The translations under genes and the position numbers were made by a program. A DNA stretch of 64,000 bases from NCBI GenBank assembly GCA_028285495.1, contig JANQPB010000022.1, forward strand, positions 65,969-129,968, given 5' to 3'. Source of the DNA: Acidimicrobiales bacterium (GTDB lineage Bacteria; Actinomycetota; Acidimicrobiia; Acidimicrobiales; SZUA-35). The notes beneath the pieces were generated by a model, which did not search any database, had not been told where the DNA came from, and saw only the letters and a program-made list of their open reading frames with translations. Positions 24,917 through 33,236 of this stretch are shown here, in pieces. Position 1 is the first letter of the stretch. The number at the start of each line of letters is the position of its first letter.

Positions 24917-25629
24917 GCCGACCGGCTGACCCGAGCCGCCCGGTCGTCGGCGTCGACGGCTGCCGGGGCCGGTGGCTGGTCGTCCGTCGACGTCCCGGCG
25001 TCGGGGCGACGGCCGAGCTGGTCGACGATCTGGGCCCCCTCGTCGAGGCCGTACGGATCGGCCGGATCGCTGCGCTGGCGATCGACATGCCGATCGGCAT
25101 CCTCGACCACCACCCCAGGGCCTCCGACGTCGCCGCCCGCCGGCTGCTCGGCCGGCGACGCTCATCGGTGTTCCCGGCCCCGGTCCGGTCCGTGCTCGGC
25201 GCCGCCGACTACGACGAGGCCCGCACCCGCTCCCGAGCGACCGCCGGCGTCGCCCCGTCGCGCCAGGCCTTCAACCTCGTCCCGGCGATCGCCCACCTCG
25301 ACTCGCTGGTCGAGCCCGGCGACCAGGACCTGGTCGTCGAGGCCCATCCCGAGCTGGCCTTCGCCAGGCTCGCGGCCGGCGACGCCGGGGCGGCCGCGCC
25401 CCTGGACGAGCCGAAGCGGACCGGCGCCGGACGCCGCCGACGCCGCCACCTGCTCGTCCGCCACGACCCGACCCTCGCCGCGCTCCTCGATGCCAGCCCG
25501 CTGCCCGTCGTCGACCTGCTCGACGCCGCCGTCCTGACGGTCACCGCGGCGCGGGTGGCGACCGGCACCGAGCGCCGCCTCGGCGACGAGCGCGACCGCT
25601 TCGGCCGGCGGGCCGAGATCGTCTGGTGA
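24913..25629 (+). CDS. DUF429 family predicted nuclease
   Basis: 238 residues. VVGVDGCRGRWLVVR at the start and AIDMPIGILDHHPRASDVAARRLLGRRRSSVFPAPVR are hallmarks of DUF429, an RNase-H-like fold predicted to be a nuclease. A second acidic motif is VVEAHPELAFARL. The GTG start overlaps the stop of the deacetylase by 4 bases. A hairpin follows the gene, so it ends the operon with cofC. Confidence 0.8.
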   Translation: MSRPADPSRPVVGVDGCRGRWLVVRRRPGVGATAELVDDLGPLVEAVRIGRIAALAIDMPIGILDHHPRASDVAARRLLGRRRSSVFPAPVRSVLGAADYDEARTRSRATAGVAPSRQAFNLVPAIAHLDSLVEPGDQDLVVEAHPELAFARLAAGDAGAAAPLDEPKRTGAGRRRRRHLLVRHDPTLAALLDASPLPVVDLLDAAVLTVTAARVATGTERRLGDERDRFGRRAEIVW

Positions 25630-25651
25630 CCGCCCGCCGAGCGCCCCCGTC

Positions 25652-25676
25652 CGGTCCCGCCGGCCGAAGGGGACCG
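25652..25676 (+). terminator. Hairpin after the cofC operon
   Basis: CGGTCCC (25652-25658) and GGGACCG (25670-25676) form a 7-bp stem 22 bases after the DUF429 stop. There is no T-tract. Confidence 0.5.
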
Positions 25677-25784
25677 ATGGCCCTACTGACCGGCCGACGG
25701 CGATCGGAGACTTGAGGTGGACGCCGGGGCGCCCGGGCCGGATGGCGCGGCGACGACCCCGAAGCGCCGGACGGAAAGGCTCCG

Positions 25785-26270
25785 ATGACCGCTGCATCCA
25801 ACCCCGACCCGGACCTCGAGCACGTCGGGGTCGCCGAACCGGCCGGGGACCAGCCCGGCATCGACGAGCGGACCGGCCTGCTGAAGCTGAGCCTCGACCA
25901 GTGCGTCGAGGTCCTGGCCTCGTCATCGATCGGGCGGATCGTCTTCCTCGACGGCGACCAGCCGGTGGCCCTCCCGGTCAACTACGGCTGGTTCGAGGAG
26001 TCGGTGGTGTTCCGGACCGGCGAGGGCCTGAAGCTGACGGCGGCCATCGAGGGTCAGCGGGTCGGGTTCGAGGTCGACGACATCGACCACTCCACGCTCA
26101 GCGGGCTGAGCGTGCTCGTCAAGGGCGACGCCAGGGTCGTCGAGAACTGGGCCGAGCAGGAACAGCTCGAACAGCTCGACGTGCGACCGTGGCAGCGCCA
26201 GCCGTGGCGGCGGGGCTGGGTCCGGGTCGTGCCGATCGAGATCACGGGGCGCAAGCTGGAGCGGCAGTGA
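25785..26270 (+). CDS. Pyridoxamine 5'-phosphate oxidase-like flavin-binding protein
   Basis: 161 residues. The split-barrel pattern is LSLDQCVEVLASSSIGRIVFLDGDQPVALPVNYGW, then VVFRTGEGLKLTAAIEGQRVGFEVDDID and GWSVLVKGDARVVE-type strands (here GLSVLVKGDARVVEN). It is close to the nitroimidazole-resistance/flavin family in which FMN or F420 binds. GGAAAGG lies 6 bases before the ATG. It ends 10 bases before the oxidoreductase gene and so is probably co-transcribed with it. Confidence 0.8.
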   Translation: MTAASNPDPDLEHVGVAEPAGDQPGIDERTGLLKLSLDQCVEVLASSSIGRIVFLDGDQPVALPVNYGWFEESVVFRTGEGLKLTAAIEGQRVGFEVDDIDHSTLSGLSVLVKGDARVVENWAEQEQLEQLDVRPWQRQPWRRGWVRVVPIEITGRKLERQ

Positions 26271-26280
26271 CGGGCGCCCG

Positions 26281-29200
26281 ATGAGCGCGTCCGACACGGC
26301 CTCGCATCGGTCGATCACCGTCGACGGCAACGAGGCCGCAGCCAGGGTCGCCTACGAGCTGTCCGACGTCATCGCCATCTACCCGATCACGCCGGCGTCG
26401 CCGATGGGTGAGCTGTGCGATGCCTGGGCCGCCGCCGGTCGCACCAACCGGTCGGGTCTCGTGCCGACCGTCATCGAGATGCAGAGCGAGGGCGGCGCCG
26501 CCGGGGCCATGCACGGGGCGCTGCAGGCGGGGGCGGCGACCACCACGTTCACCGCGTCGCAGGGCCTCCTGCTGATGATCCCCAACCTCTACAAGCTGGT
26601 CGGGGAGCTGACGCCGGCGGTCATCCACGTCGCCGCCCGGGCGGTCGCCACCCACGCCCTGAGCATCTTCGGCGACCACAGCGACGTGATGGCCGCCCGC
26701 CAGACCGGGGCCGCGCTGTTGGCGTCGTCGTCGGTGCAGGAGGCCCAGGACCTGGCGCTGGTCGCCCACGCCGCCACGCTGGCCACCCGGGTGCCGTTCC
26801 TCCACTTCTTCGACGGCTTCCGGACGAGCCACGAGGTGGCCAAGATCGACGCCATCCCAGACGAGGCCATCGACCTGCTGATCGATCGCGAGCTGGTCCG
26901 CGACCACCGTCGGCGGGCCCTGGACCCCAACCACCCGGTGCTCCGGGGCACGGCCCAGAACCCCGACGTCTTCTTCCAGGCCCGAGAGGCCGCCAACCCG
27001 TTCCACGACGCCGTTCCCGAGGCCGTCCAGGAGGCGATGGACCGTCTCGGTGACCTCACCGGGCGGCGCTATCACCTGTTCGACTACGCCGGCCACCCCG
27101 AGGCGACCGACGTGCTGGTCCTCATGGGCTCCGGCAGCGGCGCCGCCGCCGACTGGCTCGACGGGGCGCTGGCCGCCGGCCGCCGGGTCGGCGTGCTCAC
27201 CGTCCGGCTGTACCGACCGTTCTCCCCGACCCATCTGGTGGCGGCCATGCCGGCGACGACCGAGCGGATCGCCGTGCTCGATCGGACCAAGGAACCGGGA
27301 GCGGTCGGCGAGCCCCTCTACGTCGACGTCTGCGCTGCGCTCCAGGAGTCGTGGGAGCCGCAGGCCGCTCCGCTGCCCCGCGTGATCGGCGGCCGCTACG
27401 GACTCGGCTCCAAGGAGTTCACGCCGTCGATGGTCGAGGCCGTCTTCGCCGAGCTGGCCGCCGACGAGCCGAGGCGCCATGTCACCATCGGCATCAACGA
27501 CGACGTCGGCGGCACCAGCCTGGCGATCGACCGCCGCACCGACCAGCCGTCGACGGCGACGCTCCAGGCCATCTTCTACGGCATGGGCAGCGACGGCACG
27601 GTCGGGGCGAACAAGACGACGGCGAAGATCGTCGGCGACCTCACCGACCTCCGGGTCCAGGGCTACTTCGTCTACGACTCGAAGAAGTCGGGGGCGATGA
27701 CCGTCTCCCACCTGCGTTTCGCCCCGGACCCGATCCGGTCGACGTACCTGATCGACGAGGCCGAGTTCGTCGCCTGCCACCGCTACGCCCTCCTCGATCG
27801 GGCCGACGTGGTCGAGCACTGCGCCCCCGGCGGCACGCTGCTGCTGAACGCACCCGTCGCCGCCGACCGGGTCTGGGGTGATCTCCCACCCCGGGTCCGG
27901 GACGAGATCCGCGACCGCGACCTGGCGGTGTGGACGATCGACGCCAACCGGATCGCAGCCGAGGCCGGGCTGGGCGGCCGGGTCAACACCGTCCTGCAGG
28001 CCTGCTTCTTCGCCCTGACCGACCTGGTCGACACCGACGCCGCCATCGAGGCGATGAAGGACCGGCTGTCGAGCTCGTACGGCCGCCAGGGGGCGGTGAT
28101 CGTCGAGCGCAACGCCGCGGCCATCGACGCTGCGATCGACGGGCTCGACCGGCTCGAGGTCCCGGCCGACACCGACGATGCCGAGCCGGCGACCCCGCCG
28201 ACGCTCACGCCGGTCGCCGATCGTCCGGCGCTGCTGGCCGAGCTGCTGGCCGGTCGGGGCGACCTGGTCCCGGTGAGCGCCCTGCCGGTCGACGGCACGT
28301 TCCCCACCGGCACCTCCAGGTACGAGAAGCGCAACATCGCCGCCGAGATCCCGATCTGGGAACCCGATCTCTGCATCGACTGCGGCCGCTGCGCCCTCGT
28401 CTGCCCCCACGCCGCCATCCGCATGAAGGTCCTCGAGGAGGGATCGCTCGAGCATCAGCCGGGGCCGTTCCGGTCCAAGGTCTGGAAGGGCCCCGAGGGC
28501 GACCGCATGACCATCCAGGTCGCCCCGGACGACTGCACCGGCTGCGGGGTGTGCGTCGACATCTGCCCGGCCAAGAGCAAGACCGAGGTCAAGCGCAAGG
28601 CGATCAACATGGCACCGATCGCGCCCCACCTGGTCGACGAGCGCGTCAACTTCGACTACTTCCTGGCCCTGGCCGAGGCCGACCGGACCACACTCAAGCT
28701 CGGCAGCGTCAAGGGCTCGCAGCTGGCCCAACCGCTGTTCGAGTTCTCGGGGGCCTGCGCCGGGTGCGGCGAGACGCCGTACCTCAAGCTGCTCAGCCAG
28801 CTCTTCGGGGACCGGACCGTCATCGCCAACGCGACGGGCTGCTCGTCGATCTACGGGGCCAACCTGCCGACGACGCCGTGGACCACCGGCTCGGACGGTC
28901 GGGGCCCGGCCTGGGCCAACTCCCTGTTCGAGGACAACGCCGAGTTCGGGCTCGGGATGCGCCTCGCCGTCGACCACCACCAGCAGCGGGCACGGCACCT
29001 GCTGGCGGAGCTGGCCGACGATCCGGAGGCCATCGACCCCGATCTGGTGGTCGCCCTCGCCGAGCCGGGCGGGCGGACCGAGGAGGCGATCGCCGAGCGT
29101 CGGGCCGCCATCGCCGAGCTGCGGGCCGCGCTGGACGGCCGCACCGACCAAGCTGCGATCGAGCTCGATGGCCTGGCCGACCACCTGCTCCACACCGAGG

Positions 29201-29886
29201 TCTGGATCGTCGGCGGTGACGGGTGGGCCTACGACATCGGCTTCGGCGGCGTCGACCACGTGCTGGCGTCCGGGCTCGACGTCAACATCCTCGTGCTCGA
29301 CACCGAGGTGTACTCCAACACCGGCGGCCAGCGCTCGAAGTCGACGCCACGGGCTGCGGTGGCCAAGTTCGCCACCGGCGGCAAGACCGGACCGAAGAAG
29401 GATCTTGGCATGCTGGCGATGGCCTACGGCGACGTCTACGTGGCCCAGATCGCCATGGGCGCCAACATGACCCAGACCGTCAAGGCGTTCCACGAGGCCG
29501 CGGCCCATCCCGGTCCGTCGTTGATCATCGCCTACAGCCCGTGCATCGCCCACGGCATCGACATGTCGACGATGATGGGTCACCAGAAACTGGCGGCCGA
29601 GACCGGCTACTGGCCGCTCTATCGCTACGACCCCGGGCGGGAGGCCTCCGGCGACCACGGCCTGCACCTCGACTCGCGTCCGCCGACCGTGCCGTTCCTC
29701 GAGTTCGCCCGGTCCGAAGGGCGGTTCGCCGCCCTGGAGCGGGCCGATCGCGACACCGCCACCCGCCTGTTCGACGCGGCCCAGGCCGACATCGACAACC
29801 GCTGGCACCTCTACGAGCAGATGGTGAACGTCGAGCGGGTGGCCCGCTACGTCGACCACGACGAGCACGAGGAGCACGACGGATGA
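26281..29886 (+). CDS. nifJ: Pyruvate:ferredoxin (flavodoxin) oxidoreductase
   Basis: 1201 residues, the full one-chain form. It oxidises pyruvate with CoA to acetyl-CoA and CO2, passing electrons to ferredoxin or flavodoxin. Domain order is intact: the N-terminal AIYPITPASPMGE thiamine-pyrophosphate domain, domain III (KEPGAVGEPLYVD), the gamma region with YFVYDSKKSGAMT, two [4Fe-4S] clusters starting at Cys698 (CIDCGRCALVCP) and Cys752 (CTGCGVCVDICP), and the C-terminal TPP domain with CAGCGETPYLK (Cys826), GDGWAYDIGFGGVDH and TEVYSNTGGQRSKSTP. It is followed with a 4-base overlap by a dihydroorotate-dehydrogenase-like gene. Confidence 0.97.
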   Translation: MSASDTASHRSITVDGNEAAARVAYELSDVIAIYPITPASPMGELCDAWAAAGRTNRSGLVPTVIEMQSEGGAAGAMHGALQAGAATTTFTASQGLLLMIPNLYKLVGELTPAVIHVAARAVATHALSIFGDHSDVMAARQTGAALLASSSVQEAQDLALVAHAATLATRVPFLHFFDGFRTSHEVAKIDAIPDEAIDLLIDRELVRDHRRRALDPNHPVLRGTAQNPDVFFQAREAANPFHDAVPEAVQEAMDRLGDLTGRRYHLFDYAGHPEATDVLVLMGSGSGAAADWLDGALAAGRRVGVLTVRLYRPFSPTHLVAAMPATTERIAVLDRTKEPGAVGEPLYVDVCAALQESWEPQAAPLPRVIGGRYGLGSKEFTPSMVEAVFAELAADEPRRHVTIGINDDVGGTSLAIDRRTDQPSTATLQAIFYGMGSDGTVGANKTTAKIVGDLTDLRVQGYFVYDSKKSGAMTVSHLRFAPDPIRSTYLIDEAEFVACHRYALLDRADVVEHCAPGGTLLLNAPVAADRVWGDLPPRVRDEIRDRDLAVWTIDANRIAAEAGLGGRVNTVLQACFFALTDLVDTDAAIEAMKDRLSSSYGRQGAVIVERNAAAIDAAIDGLDRLEVPADTDDAEPATPPTLTPVADRPALLAELLAGRGDLVPVSALPVDGTFPTGTSRYEKRNIAAEIPIWEPDLCIDCGRCALVCPHAAIRMKVLEEGSLEHQPGPFRSKVWKGPEGDRMTIQVAPDDCTGCGVCVDICPAKSKTEVKRKAINMAPIAPHLVDERVNFDYFLALAEADRTTLKLGSVKGSQLAQPLFEFSGACAGCGETPYLKLLSQLFGDRTVIANATGCSSIYGANLPTTPWTTGSDGRGPAWANSLFEDNAEFGLGMRLAVDHHQQRARHLLAELADDPEAIDPDLVVALAEPGGRTEEAIAERRAAIAELRAALDGRTDQAAIELDGLADHLLHTEVWIVGGDGWAYDIGFGGVDHVLASGLDVNILVLDTEVYSNTGGQRSKSTPRAAVAKFATGGKTGPKKDLGMLAMAYGDVYVAQIAMGANMTQTVKAFHEAAAHPGPSLIIAYSPCIAHGIDMSTMMGHQKLAAETGYWPLYRYDPGREASGDHGLHLDSRPPTVPFLEFARSEGRFAALERADRDTATRLFDAAQADIDNRWHLYEQMVNVERVARYVDHDEHEEHDG

Positions 29887-30905
29887 GCAGGCCGACGATC
29901 CGGACCGGCGTCGACCTGACCACCAGGTATCTCGGCCTGACGCTGACCACCCCGATCGTGGCCTCGGCCTCACCGATGACGGGCCGGCTCGACGACCTGG
30001 AGCGGATCGAGGCCGCCGGGGCCGGGGCGGTGGTACTGCCGTCGCTGTTCGAGGAACAGATCGACGCCGACGCCCTCCTGGTCGACGAGTTCGGCGGCTT
30101 CGACCTCGGGCCCGAGGCCACGCTCGGCCACGCCCCACCGGTCCCCCACCTCGTCGACGGCCCCGATCACTACCTGACGCTGGTCGAGCGCGCCGTCGAC
30201 ACGCTGTCGATCCCGGTCGTCGCCAGCCTCAACGGGGTGACCGCCGGCGGCTGGACCACCTTCGCCGCGCTGGTCGAGGAGGCGGGGGCCGACGCCATCG
30301 AGCTGAACGTGTACCGGGTGGCCGCCGATCCGACCGTCAGCGGGGCCGAGGTCGAGCGGCACACGGTCGGCCTCGTCTCCGACGTCCGCCAGGTCGTCGA
30401 GGTACCGATCGCCGTGAAGCTGAGCCCCTACTTCAGCTCGCTGGCCGACATGGCCAGGCGGCTGGTCGACGTCGGGGCCGACGGGCTCGTGTTGTTCAAC
30501 CGCTTCTATCAACCCGACGTCGACCTCGAGCACCTCACGGTCGAGCCCCGGGTCGAGCTGAGCACCTCGGCCGAGCTGCGGCCGGTGCTGCGATGGACGT
30601 CGATCCTGCGGAGCCAGCTCTGGTGCTCGCTGGCGGCCAGTACCGGCGTCCACCAGCCCGAGGACGCCGTCAAGGCCATCCTGTCGGGGGCCGACGTGGC
30701 CATGATGACCTCGGCGATCCTCCGCCACGGGCCGGAGCGGGTGACCGACGTGGTCGCCGGACTGGCCTCGTGGTTGGCCGAGCGCGACTACGAGTCGGTT
30801 GCCCAGGCCTGTGGCAGCCTCAGCCAGGGGGCGATCCCGAACCCGGCGGCGGTCGAGCGGGCCAACTACGCCGAGACCCTGGCGTCCTGGCGCCCGCCCC
30901 GCTGA
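29883..30905 (+). CDS. Dihydroorotate dehydrogenase-like flavoprotein
   Basis: 340 residues with the FMN-binding TIM barrel of class 1 DHODs: LTLTTPIVASASPMTG, VVASLNGVTAGGW, AIELNVYRVAAD, IAVKLSPYFSS and AMMTSAILRHGPE. The class 1A/1B catalytic Cys loop is not obvious, so it need not make orotate. DHOD-like proteins of this type are often found beside pyruvate:ferredoxin oxidoreductase genes in anaerobes and cyanobacteria. The start overlaps the nifJ stop by 4 bases. Confidence 0.85.
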   Translation: MSRPTIRTGVDLTTRYLGLTLTTPIVASASPMTGRLDDLERIEAAGAGAVVLPSLFEEQIDADALLVDEFGGFDLGPEATLGHAPPVPHLVDGPDHYLTLVERAVDTLSIPVVASLNGVTAGGWTTFAALVEEAGADAIELNVYRVAADPTVSGAEVERHTVGLVSDVRQVVEVPIAVKLSPYFSSLADMARRLVDVGADGLVLFNRFYQPDVDLEHLTVEPRVELSTSAELRPVLRWTSILRSQLWCSLAASTGVHQPEDAVKAILSGADVAMMTSAILRHGPERVTDVVAGLASWLAERDYESVAQACGSLSQGAIPNPAAVERANYAETLASWRPPR

Positions 30906-30978
30906 CCGTCCGGGGCCGGTGAGCGGCCGCCGGGCCGACGGCCTGGTGGCATGGCCAACGTTGTTCCATACTGGCGCG

Positions 30979-31386
30979 ATGAGCGCGGGCCGCAACCAGG
31001 CACTCGACCTGGAGGATCTCCTCAACCCAGACGAGCAGCGGCGGTTCCGCCGCCTCTGCATCGAGACCTCACCCGAGGAGCTCGGCGAGCTCGGGGCGGT
31101 GATCGAGTTGCACGTCGAGCAGGTGGCGGCCAACGCCGGGCCGGCAACCGACGTCGACACGGCGAGGCTGATCGGGCGCTCGCTGTGTCGACTGCTCGGC
31201 AGCGGGGCCGACTTCGATGCCGACCAGCGGGCCCAGATCCGTGGCGCCATCGAGTACTTCGTGATGACCGACGACGCCAGCAGCGACCTCGACGACGTGC
31301 TCGGCTTCGACGACGACGCACGTGTCCTCAACGCCATGCTGTCGCGGATCGGCCACCAGACCTACGCGGTCGAGCTGCCGGGCTGA
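30979..31386 (+). CDS. Hypothetical protein, DUF1232-like core
   Basis: 135 residues. The last half (IRGAIEYFVMTDDASSDLDDVLGFDDDARVLNAMLSRIG, shown here in part) is like the YkvA/DUF1232 helix pair (two hydrophobic helices linked by an Asp-rich loop), but lacks true membrane-spanning length. ATG 30979 is 6 bases after CATACT. It is 21 bases upstream of the NUDIX gene. Function unknown. Confidence 0.6.
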   Translation: MSAGRNQALDLEDLLNPDEQRRFRRLCIETSPEELGELGAVIELHVEQVAANAGPATDVDTARLIGRSLCRLLGSGADFDADQRAQIRGAIEYFVMTDDASSDLDDVLGFDDDARVLNAMLSRIGHQTYAVELPG

Positions 31387-31406
31387 CCACCGGCCGGTCC
31401 CCTGCC

Positions 31407-31883
31407 ATGGCCGACAGCGCCGGCATCGTCGTCCACCGGCCCGGGCCCCGTGGCCCCGAGATCCTGCTCGTGCACCCGGGCGGTCCGTTCTGGGCCGGCA
31501 AGGACGAGCACGCCTGGTCGATCCCGAAGGGTGAGTACGACCCGGACGACGAGGACGCCGAGACGGCCGCCGCCCGCGAGTTCGCGGAGGAGCTGGGTCA
31601 CCCGATACCGGACGGGGACCGGATCGAGCTACCGGCGTTCCGGGCCGGCAGGAAGCGGATCCGGGCCTGGCTGGTGGCCGGCGACCTCGATCCCGACACG
31701 ATCCGGTCCAACACGTTCGAGCTCGAGTGGCCGCCCCGGTCCGGTCGGATGCAGCACGTCCCCGAGGTCGATCGAGCCGCCTGGTTCGACCTCGACGAGG
31801 CCGAGACCCGCCTCCACAAGGGCCAACGGCCGCTGGTCGAGCTGGTCCGCGCCGCCATCGCCGGGGATCAGACCGCCGGGTAG
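31407..31883 (+). CDS. NUDIX hydrolase
   Basis: 158 residues. The NUDIX box is GEYDPDDEDAETAAAREFAEELG, in which the spacing between the first Gly and Glu is one residue longer than in the consensus while the catalytic REFAEELG part is intact. AGKDEHAWSIPKGEYD and HVPEVDRAAWFDLDEA are typical of the small MutT/AP4A branch. It likely cleaves a nucleoside diphosphate derivative. It begins 21 bases after the upstream gene. Confidence 0.88.
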   Translation: MADSAGIVVHRPGPRGPEILLVHPGGPFWAGKDEHAWSIPKGEYDPDDEDAETAAAREFAEELGHPIPDGDRIELPAFRAGRKRIRAWLVAGDLDPDTIRSNTFELEWPPRSGRMQHVPEVDRAAWFDLDEAETRLHKGQRPLVELVRAAIAGDQTAG

Positions 31884-32017
31884 CAGGGCGCTCCGGCCTC
31901 CGCCGTCGAGTGTCCACCACTGCGAGTGGCGACCGCACTACATTCCCTCGAGCGGACACGTGGGGCAACACGGACGTACGCGGACGACGTACGGGGACAA
32001 CGAGGTATGGGACCAAC

Positions 32018-32725
32018 GTGCTTGTCAAACCACCGCTCTACGGGCTGGCGATCGCCTTCGATCGCCCACCTGGGCCGACCGACCCGCCAACGGGGGTCGA
32101 CGGGGCCATCGTGCTCGATCCGTTCGCCAGCGTCATCGTCGGCGCCGGCCTGAGCACGATCGACGGCGACGAGTACTACGACGGTCCCGAGCGGCGGATC
32201 CTGTCGCTCCTCGACCAGCGGTTCGCCGTGCTCGAGCCCGGGATCATCACCACCTGGAACGGCTCGATCCTCGACCTCCCCCTGCTCGGCGCCAGGGCCC
32301 GGGCCCTCGACATCGGACTCGGCCTTCGGATCCGCCCGGACCGCCGCCGCAGTCTCCGCCTCGTCGGCCGCACCGACCCGCCGCCGGCGCAGCGGCCCGC
32401 CTACCAGATCGGCGGCACCCGGCCGGTGGCGGGGGCCTGGCACCGCCAGCGCCACCTCGACCTCCGGTGGGTCTATGGCGACGTGACCGCGTCGGACGGG
32501 ATCACCTCACCCGACCCGTGCCGCGGGGCGCACCTGGCCAGGGCGCTGGCCGAGCGCCGGTGGAACCGGGCCCGTCGCCACCTCGATCGGATGCCACCGG
32601 CCCAGGCCATGACGAGCTACGCCTGGGCCTGTCTCGACGCCGACGCCGAGGACGGCCCGATGGTCGAGGTCCCCGAGTCGGCCAGGCGGCGCCATCCGTC
32701 GGCCGGTCTGGCGACCCGCCGCTGA
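32018..32725 (+). CDS. Exonuclease-like (DEDD-fold) protein
   Basis: 235 residues. ITTWNGSILDLPLLGARARALDIGL matches the ExoII motif (NGxxxDLPxL) of PolB-like 3'-5' exonucleases, and RHLDLRWVYG a following strand. The first motif, normally DxE, reads AFDRPP and lacks the Glu, so the protein may be inactive or have shifted ligands. GTG 32018 is chosen because a longer frame runs back through the NUDIX gene; GAGG lies 12 bases upstream. The 134-base leader (31884-32017) contains short inverted repeats (CGTACG twice) but no clear site. Confidence 0.6.
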   Translation: MLVKPPLYGLAIAFDRPPGPTDPPTGVDGAIVLDPFASVIVGAGLSTIDGDEYYDGPERRILSLLDQRFAVLEPGIITTWNGSILDLPLLGARARALDIGLGLRIRPDRRRSLRLVGRTDPPPAQRPAYQIGGTRPVAGAWHRQRHLDLRWVYGDVTASDGITSPDPCRGAHLARALAERRWNRARRHLDRMPPAQAMTSYAWACLDADAEDGPMVEVPESARRRHPSAGLATRR

Positions 32726-32777
32726 CCGCCGACCGTCCGTTTCGGCCGGAGGTTCCCGTCGCTACGCTCACACGACG

Positions 32778-33212
32778 ATGGTGCTGGATCTTGGCCCCTG
32801 CCCAGCCGAGGACGCCCTCGACTGGTCGATGTTCGCCCGTCGAATCGTGGTCGAGCTGCGGAGCTCGCCCGACCTGGCCCCGGCGGTCTCCCCCGACCTG
32901 CTCGACCTCTGGTCGACCACGATCGACCAGTGGTCGGCCGCGGCGGCCGACTGCCGCCGGGGCGGCCGGCCGTTCCGGTGGGCGTCCGAGGTCGATCCGG
33001 AGCTGGCCGAGTTCCTGCTCGCCGGCCTCGACCGCGGCCTCCACTCCCCCGAGCTCCGGCTGCTGTGCACCGACGACGAGATCGAGCGGCAGCTGCCGTT
33101 CACCGTGCTCGTGCTCCGCAGCTTCATCGACGGCCTCGCCTCGGAGAGCGACGGCTGCCGACAGTACGCCGACCACGTGGCGGTGTCGCTCCAGGGACTC
33201 CTGCCGGACTGA
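32778..33212 (+). CDS. Hypothetical acidic helical protein
   Basis: 144 residues, not recognised. It is all-helical in appearance (FARRIVVELRSSPDLAPAVSPDLLDLWSTTIDQWSAAAADC...). It has no signal, membrane segment or obvious active site; Asp/Glu excess is strong. ATG 32778 lies 9 bases after TACGCT, a leaderless start. It may be a small regulator or structural protein. Confidence 0.6.
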   Translation: MVLDLGPCPAEDALDWSMFARRIVVELRSSPDLAPAVSPDLLDLWSTTIDQWSAAAADCRRGGRPFRWASEVDPELAEFLLAGLDRGLHSPELRLLCTDDEIERQLPFTVLVLRSFIDGLASESDGCRQYADHVAVSLQGLLPD

Positions 33213-33236
33213 TCGGCCGCCGAGCCGGCTTGACGC

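Noticed and set aside
26242..30138. A 1298-codon frame on the minus strand across nifJ
   Set aside because: It is the shadow of the nifJ reading frame in G+C-rich DNA. The product is Asp/Arg/Val-rich without any domain, while the plus-strand frame is a complete oxidoreductase.
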